Shown here in pieces: positions 1 through 13,557 of a stretch of DNA of 64,000 bases. The stretch covers positions 1-64,000 of the forward strand of contig NW_025945896.1 in NCBI RefSeq assembly GCF_000764305.2. The letters are read 5' to 3'. Every line of letters starts with the position of its first letter. Position 1 is the stretch's first letter. Origin of the DNA: Hyalella azteca. Its lineage: Eukaryota; Arthropoda; Malacostraca; Amphipoda; Hyalellidae. The translations under genes and the position numbers were made by a program. The notes beneath the pieces are model-generated. The model did not search any database. It was given only the letters and a program-made list of their open reading frames with translations, and was not told the origin of the DNA.

Positions 1-240
1 CACACACCTGCCTCACACACCTCCTGCCTCACACACCTCCTGCCTCACACACACCTGCCTCACACACACCTCCTGCCTCACACACACCTCCTGCCTCACA
101 CACACCTCCTGCCTCACACACCTGCCTCACACACCTCTTGCCTCACACACACCTCCTGCCTCACACACCTCCTGCCTCACACACACCTGCCTCACACACA
201 CCTCCTGCCTCACACACACCTCCTGCCTCACACACACCCA
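1..240. repeat. CACACACCTGCCT-type minisatellite
   Basis: Tandem copies of a short unit alternating between CACACACCTGCCT and CACACACCTCCTGCCT fill the left edge of the window, so the array probably continues outside it. Unit length varies by a few bases. It is simple-sequence DNA and not coding. Confidence 0.95.
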
Positions 241-359
241 ATTCCAGCTTCATTCTCTTCTCAATTTGCCCCCACCAGTGCCCTCTTTTTCTCGCCCCTC
301 CTTTCTGTCGCCTGATGTCTCTCCTTCTCATCTCCCTATCTTCTTCATCTTTTCACCCC

Positions 360-1310
360 CTTTCCACCTTTTTCACCCTCTTTTCAGCCTCTTCTCACTC
401 GCTTCTCACTTTCTTTTTACCCACTTTTCACCTTCTTCTCACCCTTTTTTCACCTTCTCACTCTCTTCTCACTCTCTTTTTACCCACTTTTCACCTTCTT
501 CTCACCCTTTTTTCACCCTCTTCTCACTCACTTTTTACCCTCTTTTCTCCCTCTTTCCACCTTCTCACCCTCTTTTCACCCTCATTTCTCCTTCCTTTAA
601 CCATCTTTTTACCCTCTGTTCACCCTCTTGTCACCCTCTTCTTACCCTTTTTTCAGCCTCTTTTCACCCTCTTTTCACCCTCTTCACCCTCTTCTCACTC
701 TTTTTTTACCCTCTTCACCCTCTTCTCACTCTCTTTTTACCCTTTTTTCTCCCTCTTTTCACCCTCTTTTTACCCACTTCTCACTCTCTTCTCCCCATCT
801 TCTCACCCTCTTCTCACCCTCTTTTCTCACCTTCTCTTCTCACCTATTTTTCTCAACTTTTTTTCTCACCCTCTCCTCACTCTCTTCTCTCACCTTCTTT
901 TCTCATGCTCTTCTCACCCTCTCCTCACCTTCTTTTCTCACTCTCTTTTCTCACCCTCTTTTCTCAACCTCTTTTCTTACCCTCTTTTCTCAACCTCTTT
1001 TCTTACCCTCTTTTCTCACGCTCTTTTCTCATGCTCTTTTCTCACCTTCTTCTCTCACCCCTTTTTCTCACCCTCTTTTCTCAACCTCTTTTCATACCCT
1101 CTTTTCTCACCCTCTCCTCACCTTCTTTTCTCACCCTCTTTTCTCAACCATTTTTCTTACCCTCTTTTCTCACGCTCTTTTCTCACCTTCTTCTCTCTTT
1201 CCCCCTTTTCTCACCCTCTTTTCTCAATTTCTTTTCATACCCTCTTTTCTCACTCTCTTCTCAATCTCTTCTCACCCTCTTTTCTCACCATCTTCTCACC
1301 CACCCTAGCA
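360..1310. repeat. TTTCTCACCCTC-type pyrimidine-rich array
   Basis: About 950 bases of degenerate tandem repeats of a 12-13 bp unit close to TTTCTCACCCTC, almost pure C and T on the + strand. Long open frames cross it in all three forward frames only because the unit contains no stop codon; their translations are Ser/Leu/Phe/Pro repeats without any domain. The asymmetric purine/pyrimidine composition could adopt triplex (H-DNA) structure, which is inference. Confidence 0.93.
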
Positions 1311-4300
1311 TTTATCACGTTACCCGCTGCCACACTGAGAGCGCTTATGAGCCCGCAATTTCCTATCAATTTGGAAGGCATTTGCATGGCAGTTGTTCTG
1401 TGCTGGTCTGTGCTGGTCTGCTCTGAGCGCCACTTCACGTCCTGCTGCCATCAACTAGTCACACAGTCGTCCCTAAGTCACTCTGACTCATATTTAAACT
1501 ACAATATGTGTTAATGTTGCAATTGCTTTGCTGTAGTTCAGTGGCATATATACTTGTTCTCTTCATCATTTCTATTTCATGTTAGATTTTTTCTTGAAAC
1601 TTGACCTCTGACATGTCCAGAAAGCAATATACGAGGTTTAGAAATTTATTTTAAATTTGAAGTACGTGCCCATGCTGAAAGCATTCAGTGAATTCTCGTT
1701 TCTCTAATGTTTGGGCCTTTTTTAAAATGACTATGAACATGCCATTCCATTATTTATTGCACCATGCATTTAGAAAGCAATGTTAAAGTAGCGATCATAA
1801 GAAAACACAATGTTAAAGTAGCGATCAACATGTTTTCTGTCATGAAATTGATCATACTTGCTCGCTCAAAGCCTTCTCAGTGTGGCCCCAATTCTTATGT
1901 ACTTTTTGCTAATAGGACATATTTTTCATGTTCTAATTTGCTAGTGGTACAATTTTGTTCCGGGAAATTTTTGTAATTGAAATGTGGTGGAAAATAATCT
2001 ATGGGTAATTCCGACTTAGGGTGTAAATGTTAATGCAGCCTCGATGGTGTTATTTAGTATTGGGCTCATTGGAAAAGAAGTGATGGTGATAGCATGGTGA
2101 AGATTTTTGTGATGGTGGTTCAAATAATCTATCTTGAATGGAAAAACTGAAAGGAAATTTGTTAATTTTTGGCCAAATTTTATTCGTGCTTATTTGGCTT
2201 TGAGTGTACAGAAAATATTTATTCTCGTTGAGTTTATTACCCTGGCTTGAGGTTGTGACCAGAAAATATTGCAAGTGATGACTAATTCAAGATAAAGCGT
2301 GAAAAGTTTTTGCCTGTGAAACATTTGAAAAATTTGTCATGACTATTGAAGATGCAGGTCTGTGTTATGATTGCTCTTTAAAAGGTAAGGTATGTATGCA
2401 ATTTCTTTGTTGAAGTAAGTTTTCACAGTGCTTATTTTAAGAGCTATTTGGGTAAGGATAGACTGAAATTGGATATTATATCACTTTCAGTTTTTTCTGG
2501 ACATTGTATTGTTTTTTTTTTTGGTCCAGATGAAAAACTTTATCAGTTTTTCATATGGAGGATATGATCATAAGATAATTAGAGTTCACAAGGAATTTAA
2601 AAGCAAAGAAAACACAAAGCAAATTCACCATATTGATATTGAAAACGTTTCAGAGTCCAGCTCCATCATCAGTTAGAAAAACTAAAAATGAATAAAATCA
2701 TATTATTATATCAAAATTCTAGGACAGACCTAGAACCTAAACAAGACCTAACATTATATATAAAAAAAACTGGACTCAATTGGAACAACTTAGTCCTAGG
2801 GACTAAGTTGTTTTAGGTTAAGATGATGGAGCTGGACTCTGAAACGTTTTCAATATCGATATGGTGAATTTTCTTTGCTTTTAAATTCCTTGTGAACTTG
2901 CGATATTAGCAGACTGATAATATAAGTACATAATTAGAGTTACTGAATGCAAATGCCCTAGTTTCTTCTTCATGATCCAAAATATCCTCAATCTGACTTG
3001 ATTCATAATAGCTTATTTTTAATGATGAAAAGAATAAAATAAAACATTTCAGAAACCATGTTCATGTGATTGTAAAACTTGTCTACACTGAAGATTAAAT
3101 TATTTACCTATTTAACCCTTTCACGGGCACGTTGCTGTATATGATCACTTGAAATTGCCTCACAAAAAGCCCCACCACGGCTTTCTGTTTGTTTTTAAGG
3201 CTTCCTTATCATGCCTCAGTCAATCACTAATTATCTGACTGTCGTTCCATCCATAGCCCCCACCACCTGCACTGTCCACAGATCAAAATATGAGCATTCA
3301 AATAAAGGTTTTGACTCGGATGATGGAATAGATGCTTTCCACATTTTTTCAAAAGGTGGAAGTATCAATATATACCCCTAATTTTTCAATTGCATAAACT
3401 ATAAACTAAATATTAATTAAAATAAAAATTTTGTGTACTGACTGCATTTATTGAATTCTTTAAGTGCCATTTCAACTTCAATGGGCAAAATTTTCAAAAA
3501 TACATTTGAATAAATATTTTGTATAGTACGTACTACGCCTTACTTTCTTGAAATGGTTTCTGAAATTTTAATTTGGGGATATTTCAATGCATGCCCACTA
3601 GAGGGTTAAATTTATTTTTTACAACCTTCAACCAATAATTTATTGGGCATTGAAAAGTTTGCCCACTTTTTTGATTAAATAAAAGTGAATGGGAACTCGT
3701 TAAAAAATCTTCTAGTCAACAATCAAGGTACCTTTGCTAGCAGCATGGGTAACTTTGATAGCTCCTAGTAGCAGGAGGAAGCATGAATGTGAGCTGAAGC
3801 AAACAATTTGTATTGCTTAAACAACCATTTGATACATATATTCATTGTGGTACAGTAACTCTTGTTATTGATGTAAAATGATAAATGACAATTAGTGATT
3901 TAATGATAATTACTTATAGAGGTCCTTTTTTGACCCAGCCCTAATGATATTCGTGCAATTGATGTTCTGAAGAGTAAGGTAGAGGCTTATTTAGGACAGA
4001 GGAATAGTTAATTTAGGTCATAAGTAGGTACCCTATTTCTAGCTATCTAGACTTCTAGAGTATAAGTAGGTACCTATATAAGTATCTAGTAGGCATAAGA
4101 GTGTAGGTATATTCCATGTTTTCTCTTTATTTGTTGGCCCTTGGAAGAGATCTCTGCCAATAATCTTCCAAATTTCTTTTTTGTTCTTGCCACACTGATT
4201 GATTTGAGCAATTTATGCCAAGTTTGAATACAGATCCAATTAATAACATGATAATTTTTTGTATTTACTATTTTCTTTTTTGATTGTTTTGTACATTCTT

Positions 4301-6717
4301 CACCTACTCTGGAAGTACCTACATATATAAGGCACTCAACATTTCTCAGTGGGATGTTTTTCACAATCATGAAGTTCAGTAGGTACTATACAACCAATTC
4401 AATAGGATTTTGTGACTGGCTCACAGGCACAACCAGCAAGCTTGTGGTTTTGCTATCGATATGGAATGAATGACTTGTAAAAACAGCTGAGTATTTTTGA
4501 AAATGAATTTTTTATCAAGTATTTACATTTTATTTATGTGTTATTGAAAATAACTACATACCCTTTTGCATTTTTATTGTTTGATATGTCTGCTGTAGCA
4601 TCATAATATGTCACCACACATTTTTACCTGATAGTTCCCATGATTCGACTTTGTCAGTGCAAACACCATACCCATTTCTTGGCAGTTTGGGTAATCTGCA
4701 GACACACCTAACTGCCAATTTTTCACAGAAGATTGATTTCTTGACTGTCAACCTGCTGTATAATTTAACAACTACCCATGTAATTTGTGTGCTCAATTTA
4801 AACCTGGCAATGTTCATATTAATCAATTATGTATGGGAAAGGTAATTTATCAAATTACTGATGCATACATATTTCAATCCATTAAGATAAATGGAGAAGG
4901 CCTGCTGTCCTATTTAAACCTTGAGCATTTTGAAAAAATTTCTTAACTTTTTAACATCTTGGAAATTGCCTTGCATTTTCTGCACTTAATCTTTTGAGAT
5001 AAGTGATATTTAGTTATACCCGAGTTTGTTGCTTGGGTTGATAGATTCTCTCTGATTCCCCATGCTTGCCAAGTACTCATTTAGAGTTCCAAAAACAAGC
5101 CATAAACTATTTCTTGCATCTATAATGATAATGTGTGAAGTTTTTTTGACATGGTTTTCTGGCATTCTGCGTAATTCTTTTTCACAGCGATTGTATTATT
5201 TTCTGTTTGAAAATTCAATCTGTTTAAGTTCTTGATTTTTTAAGGGAGCTTTTGCTATGAAATGATTGAAGTGACCAATTAGAATTACTATTTGAAATGC
5301 ACAAAAATATTTAGTGACAAAAGGTGACCAAAGGAACTCAGTTCATTTGGTCCATTAAATCCGTTCAGTACACTGTCCTTATCACTTGAAAATATCTGAA
5401 TGCATAAAAATCTTTCATGAACTATTGTCACTAGCAATAATTCTAATATTATTTAGGAAGTGCAATATTGATCCAAACTCCCCTGGTGACACAAAAAATA
5501 AAAAATAAATATTTACTTATTTCACAGGTTTTGCCTTATTTTAATTGTTGGGAAGGTATGGCTATTCCCACCAGCTGTCTTACTGACATCTTTCTACAAA
5601 TGATTTTGACCTGTGTTATCAAAAAAATAGTTGGTTACTTTTGGTGATGAACGGATTTACCAGATAATTTGTATTCTGGAAAAATTGGTATTTCTCTTGG
5701 CATTTTTTTGAGGGTTTATTCAAGAATTTAATTTATGATTGAAAAAAATAATAAACTGATTGAAAATCTTGAAAAGCCTAGCATAAAATTTAAAATGCCC
5801 TGATCAGTTATCACTGATTAGCCCTCTAATATCTTGAAAAATGAGCATTGTTTCCATCTTTGGATTTAGATTTGAATTGATTGTAATCCATACTTCCATT
5901 TTGAAGTTTACACAAATTGCAAGCTAAACATCTATATATGGTATTTAGGCAGAAAAAAGAAAAAAATTGTTTTTGTTCTTGCATCTATTTCTGATGATCA
6001 TTTATTGCAATATTTCAATATTCATGATTTATATATAAAGCCCTTGCATGATCACTCCCAAGTACAACAAAATATATTCTGGAATTTTATTGAAGATTTG
6101 TGCCACCTATGTTAGGAATCTGGCTGCAATATTTGGATCATAGATTGAGCATTAAAAAACTATTACCATATTTTTTCTGTGAGGCTGTTTATTCAGTTTA
6201 GTTATTTGATTAGTTTCAGTAGGTAGTTGATGCTAAAACTGTTTTGCAAAGCATTTTTTTCAATTTATAAGTCAATAATGAGTCTTGGAAATGAAAATAA
6301 AATTATGAGTTAATCTGAATTATTTTCACAAATTTCCATCTATTGTACTAGAGAAAAATTTTATTCTAATTAAAAATTCCACAAAACAGCTATTAGCACT
6401 GAAGTATGAGGCATTAATGCAGTGAATGGTTTATATTGAGCCCAGTATGTTATTGCTCTGCAATAATTGTATTACACTGGTTGAAACATCCTGCTTCAGG
6501 CTCAGCTCTGACATTCATTTTCTAAGTCTATAGGTATAATACTTGCTTTTCTCTAGAAGTATATCTTTGCAATTGTTTTTTTGTCTCAAGAAGCCAATTA
6601 GTTGGTAATTTTGTTAAAATGCAAGTGGCCAAACTTGATTCATTTACAAAAAAATTCAATTTCACATAGTAGATTTTACTCAGCATAGTTTTTGGTCATG
6701 TCTTCTTTTCATTTCAG
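1311..6717. other. Intergenic DNA or 5' part of gene S1
   Basis: AT-rich DNA with many stops in all frames. Apart from the foldback element at 2583-2898 and a short direct duplication near 1780-1830 (two copies of a unit containing TTAAAGTAGCGATCA) I see nothing convincing. The first exon or exons of gene S1 must lie here or further left, because the first S1 exon I can support starts inside a codon. No exon with a matching phase could be identified. Confidence 0.6.
2583..2898. mobile_element. Foldback (long inverted repeat) MITE-like element
   Basis: The arm at 2583-2671 is the reverse complement of 2821-2898 with very few mismatches; the left arm carries an 11-bp insertion. The core shared motif contains GAAAACGTTTCAGAGTCCAG. 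The roughly 150-bp spacer holds a second hairpin, 13-bp arms around a 3-base loop at 2784-2812. Degenerate relatives of the arm occur at about 10315-10400 and 19435-19520, so this is a dispersed family. There is no coding capacity. The superfamily is not determined. Confidence 0.8.
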
Positions 6718-9700
6718 GGAAACATTGGATGTCGTTTCCGCTAACATTCCGGTTTCTGTGGCGCTGCAATCATGCTCATCTAATCCCGTACAGCCTCAAC
6801 AAAGCCCTCCCGAGCAAGTTGATGCTACTAACTCCAAAAATTGTCTATCTGGATCTTTAAATGCTTTTCAACATGGAATTGACAATATTGATATAACTAA
6901 ACCCAGCTGTTCCATTGATCTGGCTTCTACAAAAAGTGATGGAGTTTCTGGTAGAAGGAATAAAAATTGGCCACTAGTTTTTCCCATAGATTTTGATAAA
7001 TTTCATCCATCTCTTCAACAAGCCTTAGAAAAGAAAACTCCGCTTCTGCCTAGGCATCAAAGAGCTCTTATACAGAGTTTGTATGAGACAATTCTGTCAT
7101 ATTCAATGTAAGTGAACCTAATGAATTTTAGTTTGATATAATTTTTTAATAGTACCCATGAAATATTTGTTTGCAATATATCCGTCAATTGGTTATCAAT
7201 TTTGTCTGGTGTATTTGATAAATTTCTTCCTAAGTGACTTGTTACATTTTTAAAACATCAGATATTACAAATATTTAAATTCTGTGGTGAGTAAACAAGG
7301 TAGTAATAAAATTGATCATCTCACTCAAGAGATAATTTTAGTAGAAATAGGAATATTGCTAAAATAGGGTGTGTGTTGTCCAGTATAAAAGTTCAAACAA
7401 TTTTTGTTGATAAATTTCTACTGCCATTTTTGAAACATACAATCTCTAATGTGAATTCCATCTATTGGACGAAGTTTAGTTATCTGTATTTCAATTCTTA
7501 CAATTATGATATTCTCTTGTGCAAGTCTCCAACTTCCAAGTCTGAGACTTGTTGCAGTTCTTTGCAATTAATTGTTTTCTGCTTCCAAATTGTCATCCGT
7601 GTGAGTTCGTGGCAATCATAATATCAATTTGCTGCTCTATAGTTGATTCCCAGAGCTTGGGCGGAATTACCTCTAATATTTTGTTTGTAGTGATTATGAA
7701 TTTACCCCTGTTTATGTACTTGTTTTGACATGCAGTTACCCAACTCCATCTCAGTTTAAGTCTGTGGCAGTGGCTCTGCTTACAATGTACCCTCACCTTG
7801 GCAATGGACTGACACAGCATGATGCTGAAGTGAGTGAACCCTGATCATTTATTCACATTACATTTTCTTTTATTTCATTCATCATTTACCACACATCAGC
7901 CAATTTTTAGTTACTTAAGATGGTGCAATACTTTAAACTGTTTTTACACAAAAAATGTTACATGTTATTGCATCTGGTTTTCCGATTGGGTTAAGGTGGT
8001 CAGTTGCATTACATTTGCTTCTGTTGAATCATTTCCAATAGTAACTGAGAGTATACTAGCGATAATGGAAATCCGGAACAGAGCAAGATATAACATATAA
8101 CAGCTGTATTGTTTTCAGAAAAGTTCACTTTATATATAAAAAAATCACATTATCAATTATGATAAGAAATTGTTTGAATTTTCAGAGTTACTGGAGGTAC
8201 AGACTATCACACAAGTTGCGAAATAAAAGAAGAACTGAGGTTCGAGACTTGCCGGAGGTTGAGCACATGAGGATGAAAAATCAGTTATATAAAGCAAATA
8301 AATGTCAGGGGACACTGAAAAGGAAACGTCCTCTTGGTTTTGGATGTCCCAACTTCTTACCTACTCGAGATAAAAGTGAAGATGACGCTAGCATCAACGC
8401 ACATATTCAGTTTATGAAAAGTGAGGTGATGAAAGAGCAGCCAAATCATGATGCCATCAACACATCACTGAAATGCACGTTTGCCGACAGGCGGCGATAT
8501 ATCTTTACCGACCTACCCTCTTCAGAAAATGTGAAGGAGTTATATCCATGTCTGTTCACCCCTAATCAGGTAAATGTGATGCCGTTTTAAGTCGGTCAGT
8601 AATTTCTTCATTTCATCAGCTCCATCTCTTTATAGACGTTTGAAATGATGTGAATGTATCCGTTGTCACTAAAAAGGATGTGAAGTTTTTTCCTTATGCT
8701 ACATTTACAAAAGCTAGTAGCTGATATGACATGGCAATGGCTATGCATTATGCACATACTTTATTTACCATAATTTTTTCTTCAGAGAAACCAGCCCAAA
8801 TATGATTTTTCCAATCTCAAAAACATTAACAAGCTTGAAAGAAGAATCATTTCTTTAAGCTGCATGTGTTGAATATGACTCCGAATGTAAATGAAATCTG
8901 TTATAAGTAGGACCACCATCTAATTGTTGAAGTAATGCACCCTTCCACCTGCAGTTACTCGAAGAATTCCGACGCATAACCGAAGTAGACTTACCTGCTG
9001 TAATCACTGTTTTTTTGAAGAAGTATGCCAAGTCCATCATTCGATTAACTGCTGATGGTGCAATGATTTCGGCAGATAATGGTGAGGTACTTTTCAATGT
9101 TATTTTGTTGATGATGACTAGAGGTTTGTTTTTGGTTTGCCAAGGGATGGGTACTTTGGTTTGGTTTTGCTTGGGATGGATAATCCTTTCAAGTTTCTGT
9201 ATGGATCTGGATCCTGTCATCCCAGATAAAATTCATTATTTTGAAATTAAATAACCTAAATTACTCAACGATCTGTTCGAACTTAGTCACCATAAAACGT
9301 ATTTGCCTTTTAGTTTGAAATCCCAAAGAAACTTCATCCTCTCCTTCGGGAAACGAATTTCTGAGATTACTGTGCTCTTTTCGAATTTCAATAATATTGG
9401 AAGTGTTTTAGATTGATTTGCAATAAATGTGGGTCTGACGAATCAGAGAGCATTGATCTGGATTTTTAGGGCATGGATTTTTTTTGTTAAAATATAGCCC
9501 AGTTCAATTGTATATACCAATTAAATGGGAGACTTGCAGCGTAAAAAAGTTATTTAATGTTGCATTGATTGATCCATTTCTACTTCACTATTTGCACAAC
9601 TATTAACCTCTATACGTACTTGTTAGATTAGCATTTTGATAAAATTCAGTTTTTGAATTTGTAAAGGTGTTCTTACGTTTTATTTGACAAAAACATATTG

Positions 9701-10956
9701 GTAATCAAAATTCAAATTCTTAACTTACTACATACTTTAAGATGATAGAAGAATTGAAATATTAAAAAAAATTACTCACTGCATTTTGAGGCGTACAGTT
9801 AATTTTGTACCTACTATTTATTGGAGAAAATGGCACGAATGAGCAAAGCCGACAGATTTCCTAACAAAAGCTAATTATTTAAAACAGATACTGCTATCGC
9901 CGAAATGGCAATGGCCTCACTTCCTAAACTGATGAAAGAGACACTTCCATCCTCTACTGAAATTACTTTGGTAAGAAAAACTTATAAATTATTCTTGACA
10001 AATTACTAGTTTGCTCAAACATTGAATGAAAATAACTATGAATGAATCGAAATGGAGGTTTCTGTTAACCTTTTGCATTAATTCTAACTTTTCTTTATTT
10101 TAACTTTGTTCTAACTTTTTGCCCTATTTCTATCATTCACTCTAGATTCAGGTAATATTTTTTGGCGATTGTGGCTTTAAACTCAAGTGTGGAGGCTTTA
10201 AACTCTCGGCCTCATATGCAGAGAGATTGAATTTCCCGACCCCTAACTCTAGGGTTCATTTTCTAGTTATTATTATTGAAATAAATACTTATATCACTAG
10301 TCTGCTTAAACCGCAAGTTCACTAAGAGCTTAAAAGGAAAGAAAATGTGAAATAAATTCACCGTGTCTTCAATGAAAACGTTTCGGAGGCCATGCCCATC
10401 ATCAAAGCTTCGTATCATACAAGTAAATTCAGTAGTGAAAACCCAAATTTGATTTTCACTATTGATTGTTGTTGTATTTTATAAAGTTTTTGAACTCACA
10501 ACGGAGATTTTCTGCAAAATTTTTTCATTGAATATACGTTAAATTTAATTAGCGTTTTCTTTACTTCTAAATTTGTTATGCCATAAAGGCCAATTTAGTC
10601 AATAGTTACAATTTATCTAATGATCCTTCTAAAATGAGATCATATTTATGCTTGAGCAGAATAGTGAGAACGAGCCATTATTGGTCCTTGAACAAGAGGA
10701 TGGAGTGATGGCAGGCAGAGTCATGACCGGAAACGTTGTGCTGTGTAAAACTTCTGGGTACTTCCAAGGGCTCAGTGTACTATTTGCTTCCTGCTTCGTA
10801 TTAAACAGTTTTTACCACAAAAAACATAGAAATACTCTGAATTTTATCCAGAAAGTTATCGTCCAAATAGATTCAATTTCTAAATCCCCTTTCCTGACGG
10901 GTGTTCTAAAATCACTGAATACCGAACGTTCCATTCTTGAACACCTAAACACCTGA
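6718..10956 (+). CDS. S1: SAMD3-like family protein (N-terminal exon not found)
   Basis: Six exons join in one frame: 6718-7107, 7736-7829, 8186-8569, 8955-9081, 9888-9970 and 10660-10956 (TGA stop), giving about 457 residues. Every junction is GT-AG. The first exon starts with one base that completes a codon, so an upstream exon is missing. Features in order: low-complexity Ser/Gln/Asn stretch; a W-x3-F block (WPLVFPIDF); exon 2 beginning YPTPSQFKSV; YWRYRLSHKLRNKRR in exon 3; a basic FADRRRYIF motif ahead of YPCLF; EEFRRIT in exon 4; and a hydrophobic C-terminal block (SVLFASCFVLNSFY). The order YPT..., K-rich W block, RRR motif and EFxRIT is what I recall for the SAMD3-like proteins of fishes and invertebrates, whose function is unknown. 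No SAM domain is visible. The family name is recognition from memory; the exon structure is seen directly. Confidence 0.78.
10310..10405. repeat. Degenerate copy of foldback-element arm
   Basis: Lies in the last intron of S1. It shares the motif GAAAACGTTTCGGAGGCCATG with a downstream ATCATC and an upstream AAAGGAAAG segment, matching the arm of the foldback element at 2583. The opposite arm near 10500-10570 is barely recognisable. Confidence 0.5.
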
Positions 10957-12432
10957 ACTATTTCTAAACGACTAGTTTTTGCATCTGATGCATCATTTAA
11001 AAGTGATTAAACTGTCTAGGTTGAATTAGAAAATAAGATACTGTTGATACAAGTAAAACTTTGAGAATTGTCAACAAAAAATGCGGGTAAAATGTGAATG
11101 TGAATTTCTATTGGCGATTGAGACCTCTCACTATTTCTCTCAAATTAATTTGGAACTTCGCAGAAACTCGTCTCAATTTTCAACGCCAGTAAAATGTTAG
11201 GTCAAAAATTTGCTTCTCGATTGAACGATCTCGATCTACAAGTAAAGCTTTTAGATCATAACTCAATGTATATCGTTTTAAATGAACCTTATGTAATTTA
11301 CAGTAACTACCAATATTTGTTGTACTTTTGGTAACTAAGATATTTTCTGTCATTTGTATATCTGAATTCTTCGCTCTCATATCCATTATACGTTTGAATT
11401 TTTTCCAGCGCAAGGTGATGCGAGCATTTATTGGCTGTTTGAACTAGCTTCATCTGTAACATCACGAAATTATTTTGGTTCGGTATAGTAAAGAAGTTTC
11501 GGTCATGTAATCTGTAATCACATAATCTGCGATGAGGTGATAGTACCTTTTCTATCCGTCTGAGCATTGGACAGAATATTACCTACCAATAATGATATAC
11601 TAATTGAAACGGTTCCACGCATGTTGCTCAGCTGTTGCAATAATAGGTTTCAGTAATGAAAAGTAGCATTTGACCCTAGTCCCTCGTTCCGACTTGACAA
11701 GGCATTATAAAGAATTATTTTATCATGCCATGTGTTTCTATAGATATAGTCAACTTTTGAATTCCACCATGCTCGAGACAACCATGCCGAACGAAGAATA
11801 TGTAAGAATTTAGTATCACGTACGTTCGATAATTTTTGCTATGAGTTATCAGTGGCCCCTGTTAGCAAAATATTGTCAGCTATGAGCTCTAAAGTTAACT
11901 CATTTAGAAGACAAAAAACATGTGTGAGATGTTTTGTGCACATTGAATGCTTTATGTTTAGCCATTGTATTTTTATATGATCGGATATTCATTTTACCTG
12001 TATATTTCTTGATGCAGTTTATCAATGTTGAATTGATCAACTGCTTTCATAAGCTATTAGATGTTTTTAGGCTCACTCTCAACAGTAGATTATATAAATA
12101 TTTTGAGAGTAAATGATTGTAAAATTAATGCTTGACCTACCTTACCTCTGCATCAGTTAGCGATTATATGCATTGTGACGTGTTTCACATCTGAAAAAGC
12201 TTCTGGAAAATAGAATATATTGCTATAAGTGCAAGAAATCAAACTATCAAATGCGACTTGTTCAATAAAGCAACATCCTCCACTTGAAATTTTCCACTTG
12301 CTATACCTATCATACGTTGTTATCGTAAAGACTACTGCACTCTGCTTGTGAATTTATGAAAATTTCATTATGACGCAGGGCTTGCGCATTTGCGATTATC
12401 ATATTCTTTTTATACTAGTGGATAATGTATAT
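10957..12432. other. Intergenic spacer between S1 and the hAT-like element
   Basis: AT-rich sequence. Short open frames on both strands show no domain, no splice context and no similarity to the neighbouring families. I see nothing functional here other than the probable S1 3' untranslated region at its left end. Confidence 0.55.
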
Positions 12433-12851
12433 CAGTGGTTCCCAAACTTTTTCAGGCTGGCGCCCCCTTTGGCTCCCTAATGAACTTCTAGCGCCCCCCA
12501 TGCACAGACACATATAAAAACATACGCTTCTTTCTTGAAATTTAGTACGCTGCAATTTTAATAGATAAATGTTAAACACAAATGTGTATTTCACAAATGA
12601 ACACCATTTAGTGAACCAATATGTTTTTAAGCTGTTTTAACTGTTTAAGCACTAGAAACCTAGGACGTCTCGTGCAAATTCACGGCCGGACTCGTGGCCA
12701 GTCGCATGACCAATCTCCAAATTCAACTATCAAGTAATATCTCCCAAACTAACGAACGCATCTCGAGGAAACTAGGAACACATATTCATCAGAACCTAAC
12801 GTTGATTTTTAGCTGGTAAAAATTTTAAATTTCACCTTCATTCGTGAGTTA

Positions 12852-13557
12852 CAGTGGGGGGAAAATATTCGTACACTTGAAAAATCGTATTTTAATGTAT
12901 GTAAGTACACAAACTGAACAGGAGAAGTGATTTATATTATGTATAGAGGCGCATTGTATTCAAAAATAGCATCAATAGAAATTAAATCTCAATGCAACAA
13001 AAATTAATGCAACATGTTAAATTCTTCGGGTCAAAAAAGTATTCGTACAAAACAACTTTTGACTAATATTTCACACCAGAACATTCCAGAATGTACTAGA
13101 AACATGTAGCACGTTCCAGTAATGTAATCAGTAACCATAGTTAACGTATTTTGCAACTACATGAAGATTCAAATTAAGAAAAGGTCCCCAACAAACATTG
13201 AGAATCTTAAGGTGGTGTGCCAAGAAGAATGGTATAAAATACCAGTCAGCATCTGCAAATCATTGGTCGAGACGTATAGAAATAGACTGGTATCTGCTGA
13301 GCTGAATAAAGGGTAGTCAACCAAGTATTAAATTGAAATAATGCGGATTTATTGTTTTGTACGAATACTTTTTTCACCCGAAAAGTGAACATGTTGCATT
13401 GTTTTTTGTTGCATTGAGATTTAACTTCTTTTGATAGTATTTTTGAATACTATGCGTCTCTATACATAATTTGAATCACTTTTCCTGTTAAGTTTGTGTA
13501 CTTACATACATTAAAATACGTTTTTTCAAGTGTACGAATATTTATTTCCCCCCACTG
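12852..13557 (+). mobile_element. Nested Tc1/mariner-like element, internally deleted
   Basis: Starts CAGTGGGGGGAAA and ends in its inverse, flanked on both sides by TA (12850-12851 and 13558-13559), the Tc1/mariner target. The terminal inverted repeats are about 205 bp (12852-13055 and 13352-13557) with high identity. Only about 300 bp lies between them, holding the 3' end of a transposase gene. It interrupts a hAT subrepeat, so it inserted later than the hAT element. Confidence 0.92.
13185..13316 (+). pseudogene. Tc1-like transposase C-terminal remnant
   Basis: An open stretch of 43 codons ending in TAG translates to a typical Tc1 transposase C-terminus: a PTNIENL segment, then QEEWYKIPVSICKSLVETY, then RNRL and a Lys/Gly end. 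In Tc1 proteins this tail follows the catalytic DDE domain. The DNA-binding and catalytic parts are deleted, so the element cannot encode active transposase. Confidence 0.88.

Noticed and set aside
138..1514. 458-codon open frame (and overlapping frames of 386 and 226 codons)
   Set aside because: They run through the pyrimidine-rich tandem array; all three frames are open, and the products are Ser/Leu/Phe/Pro repeats with no domain.
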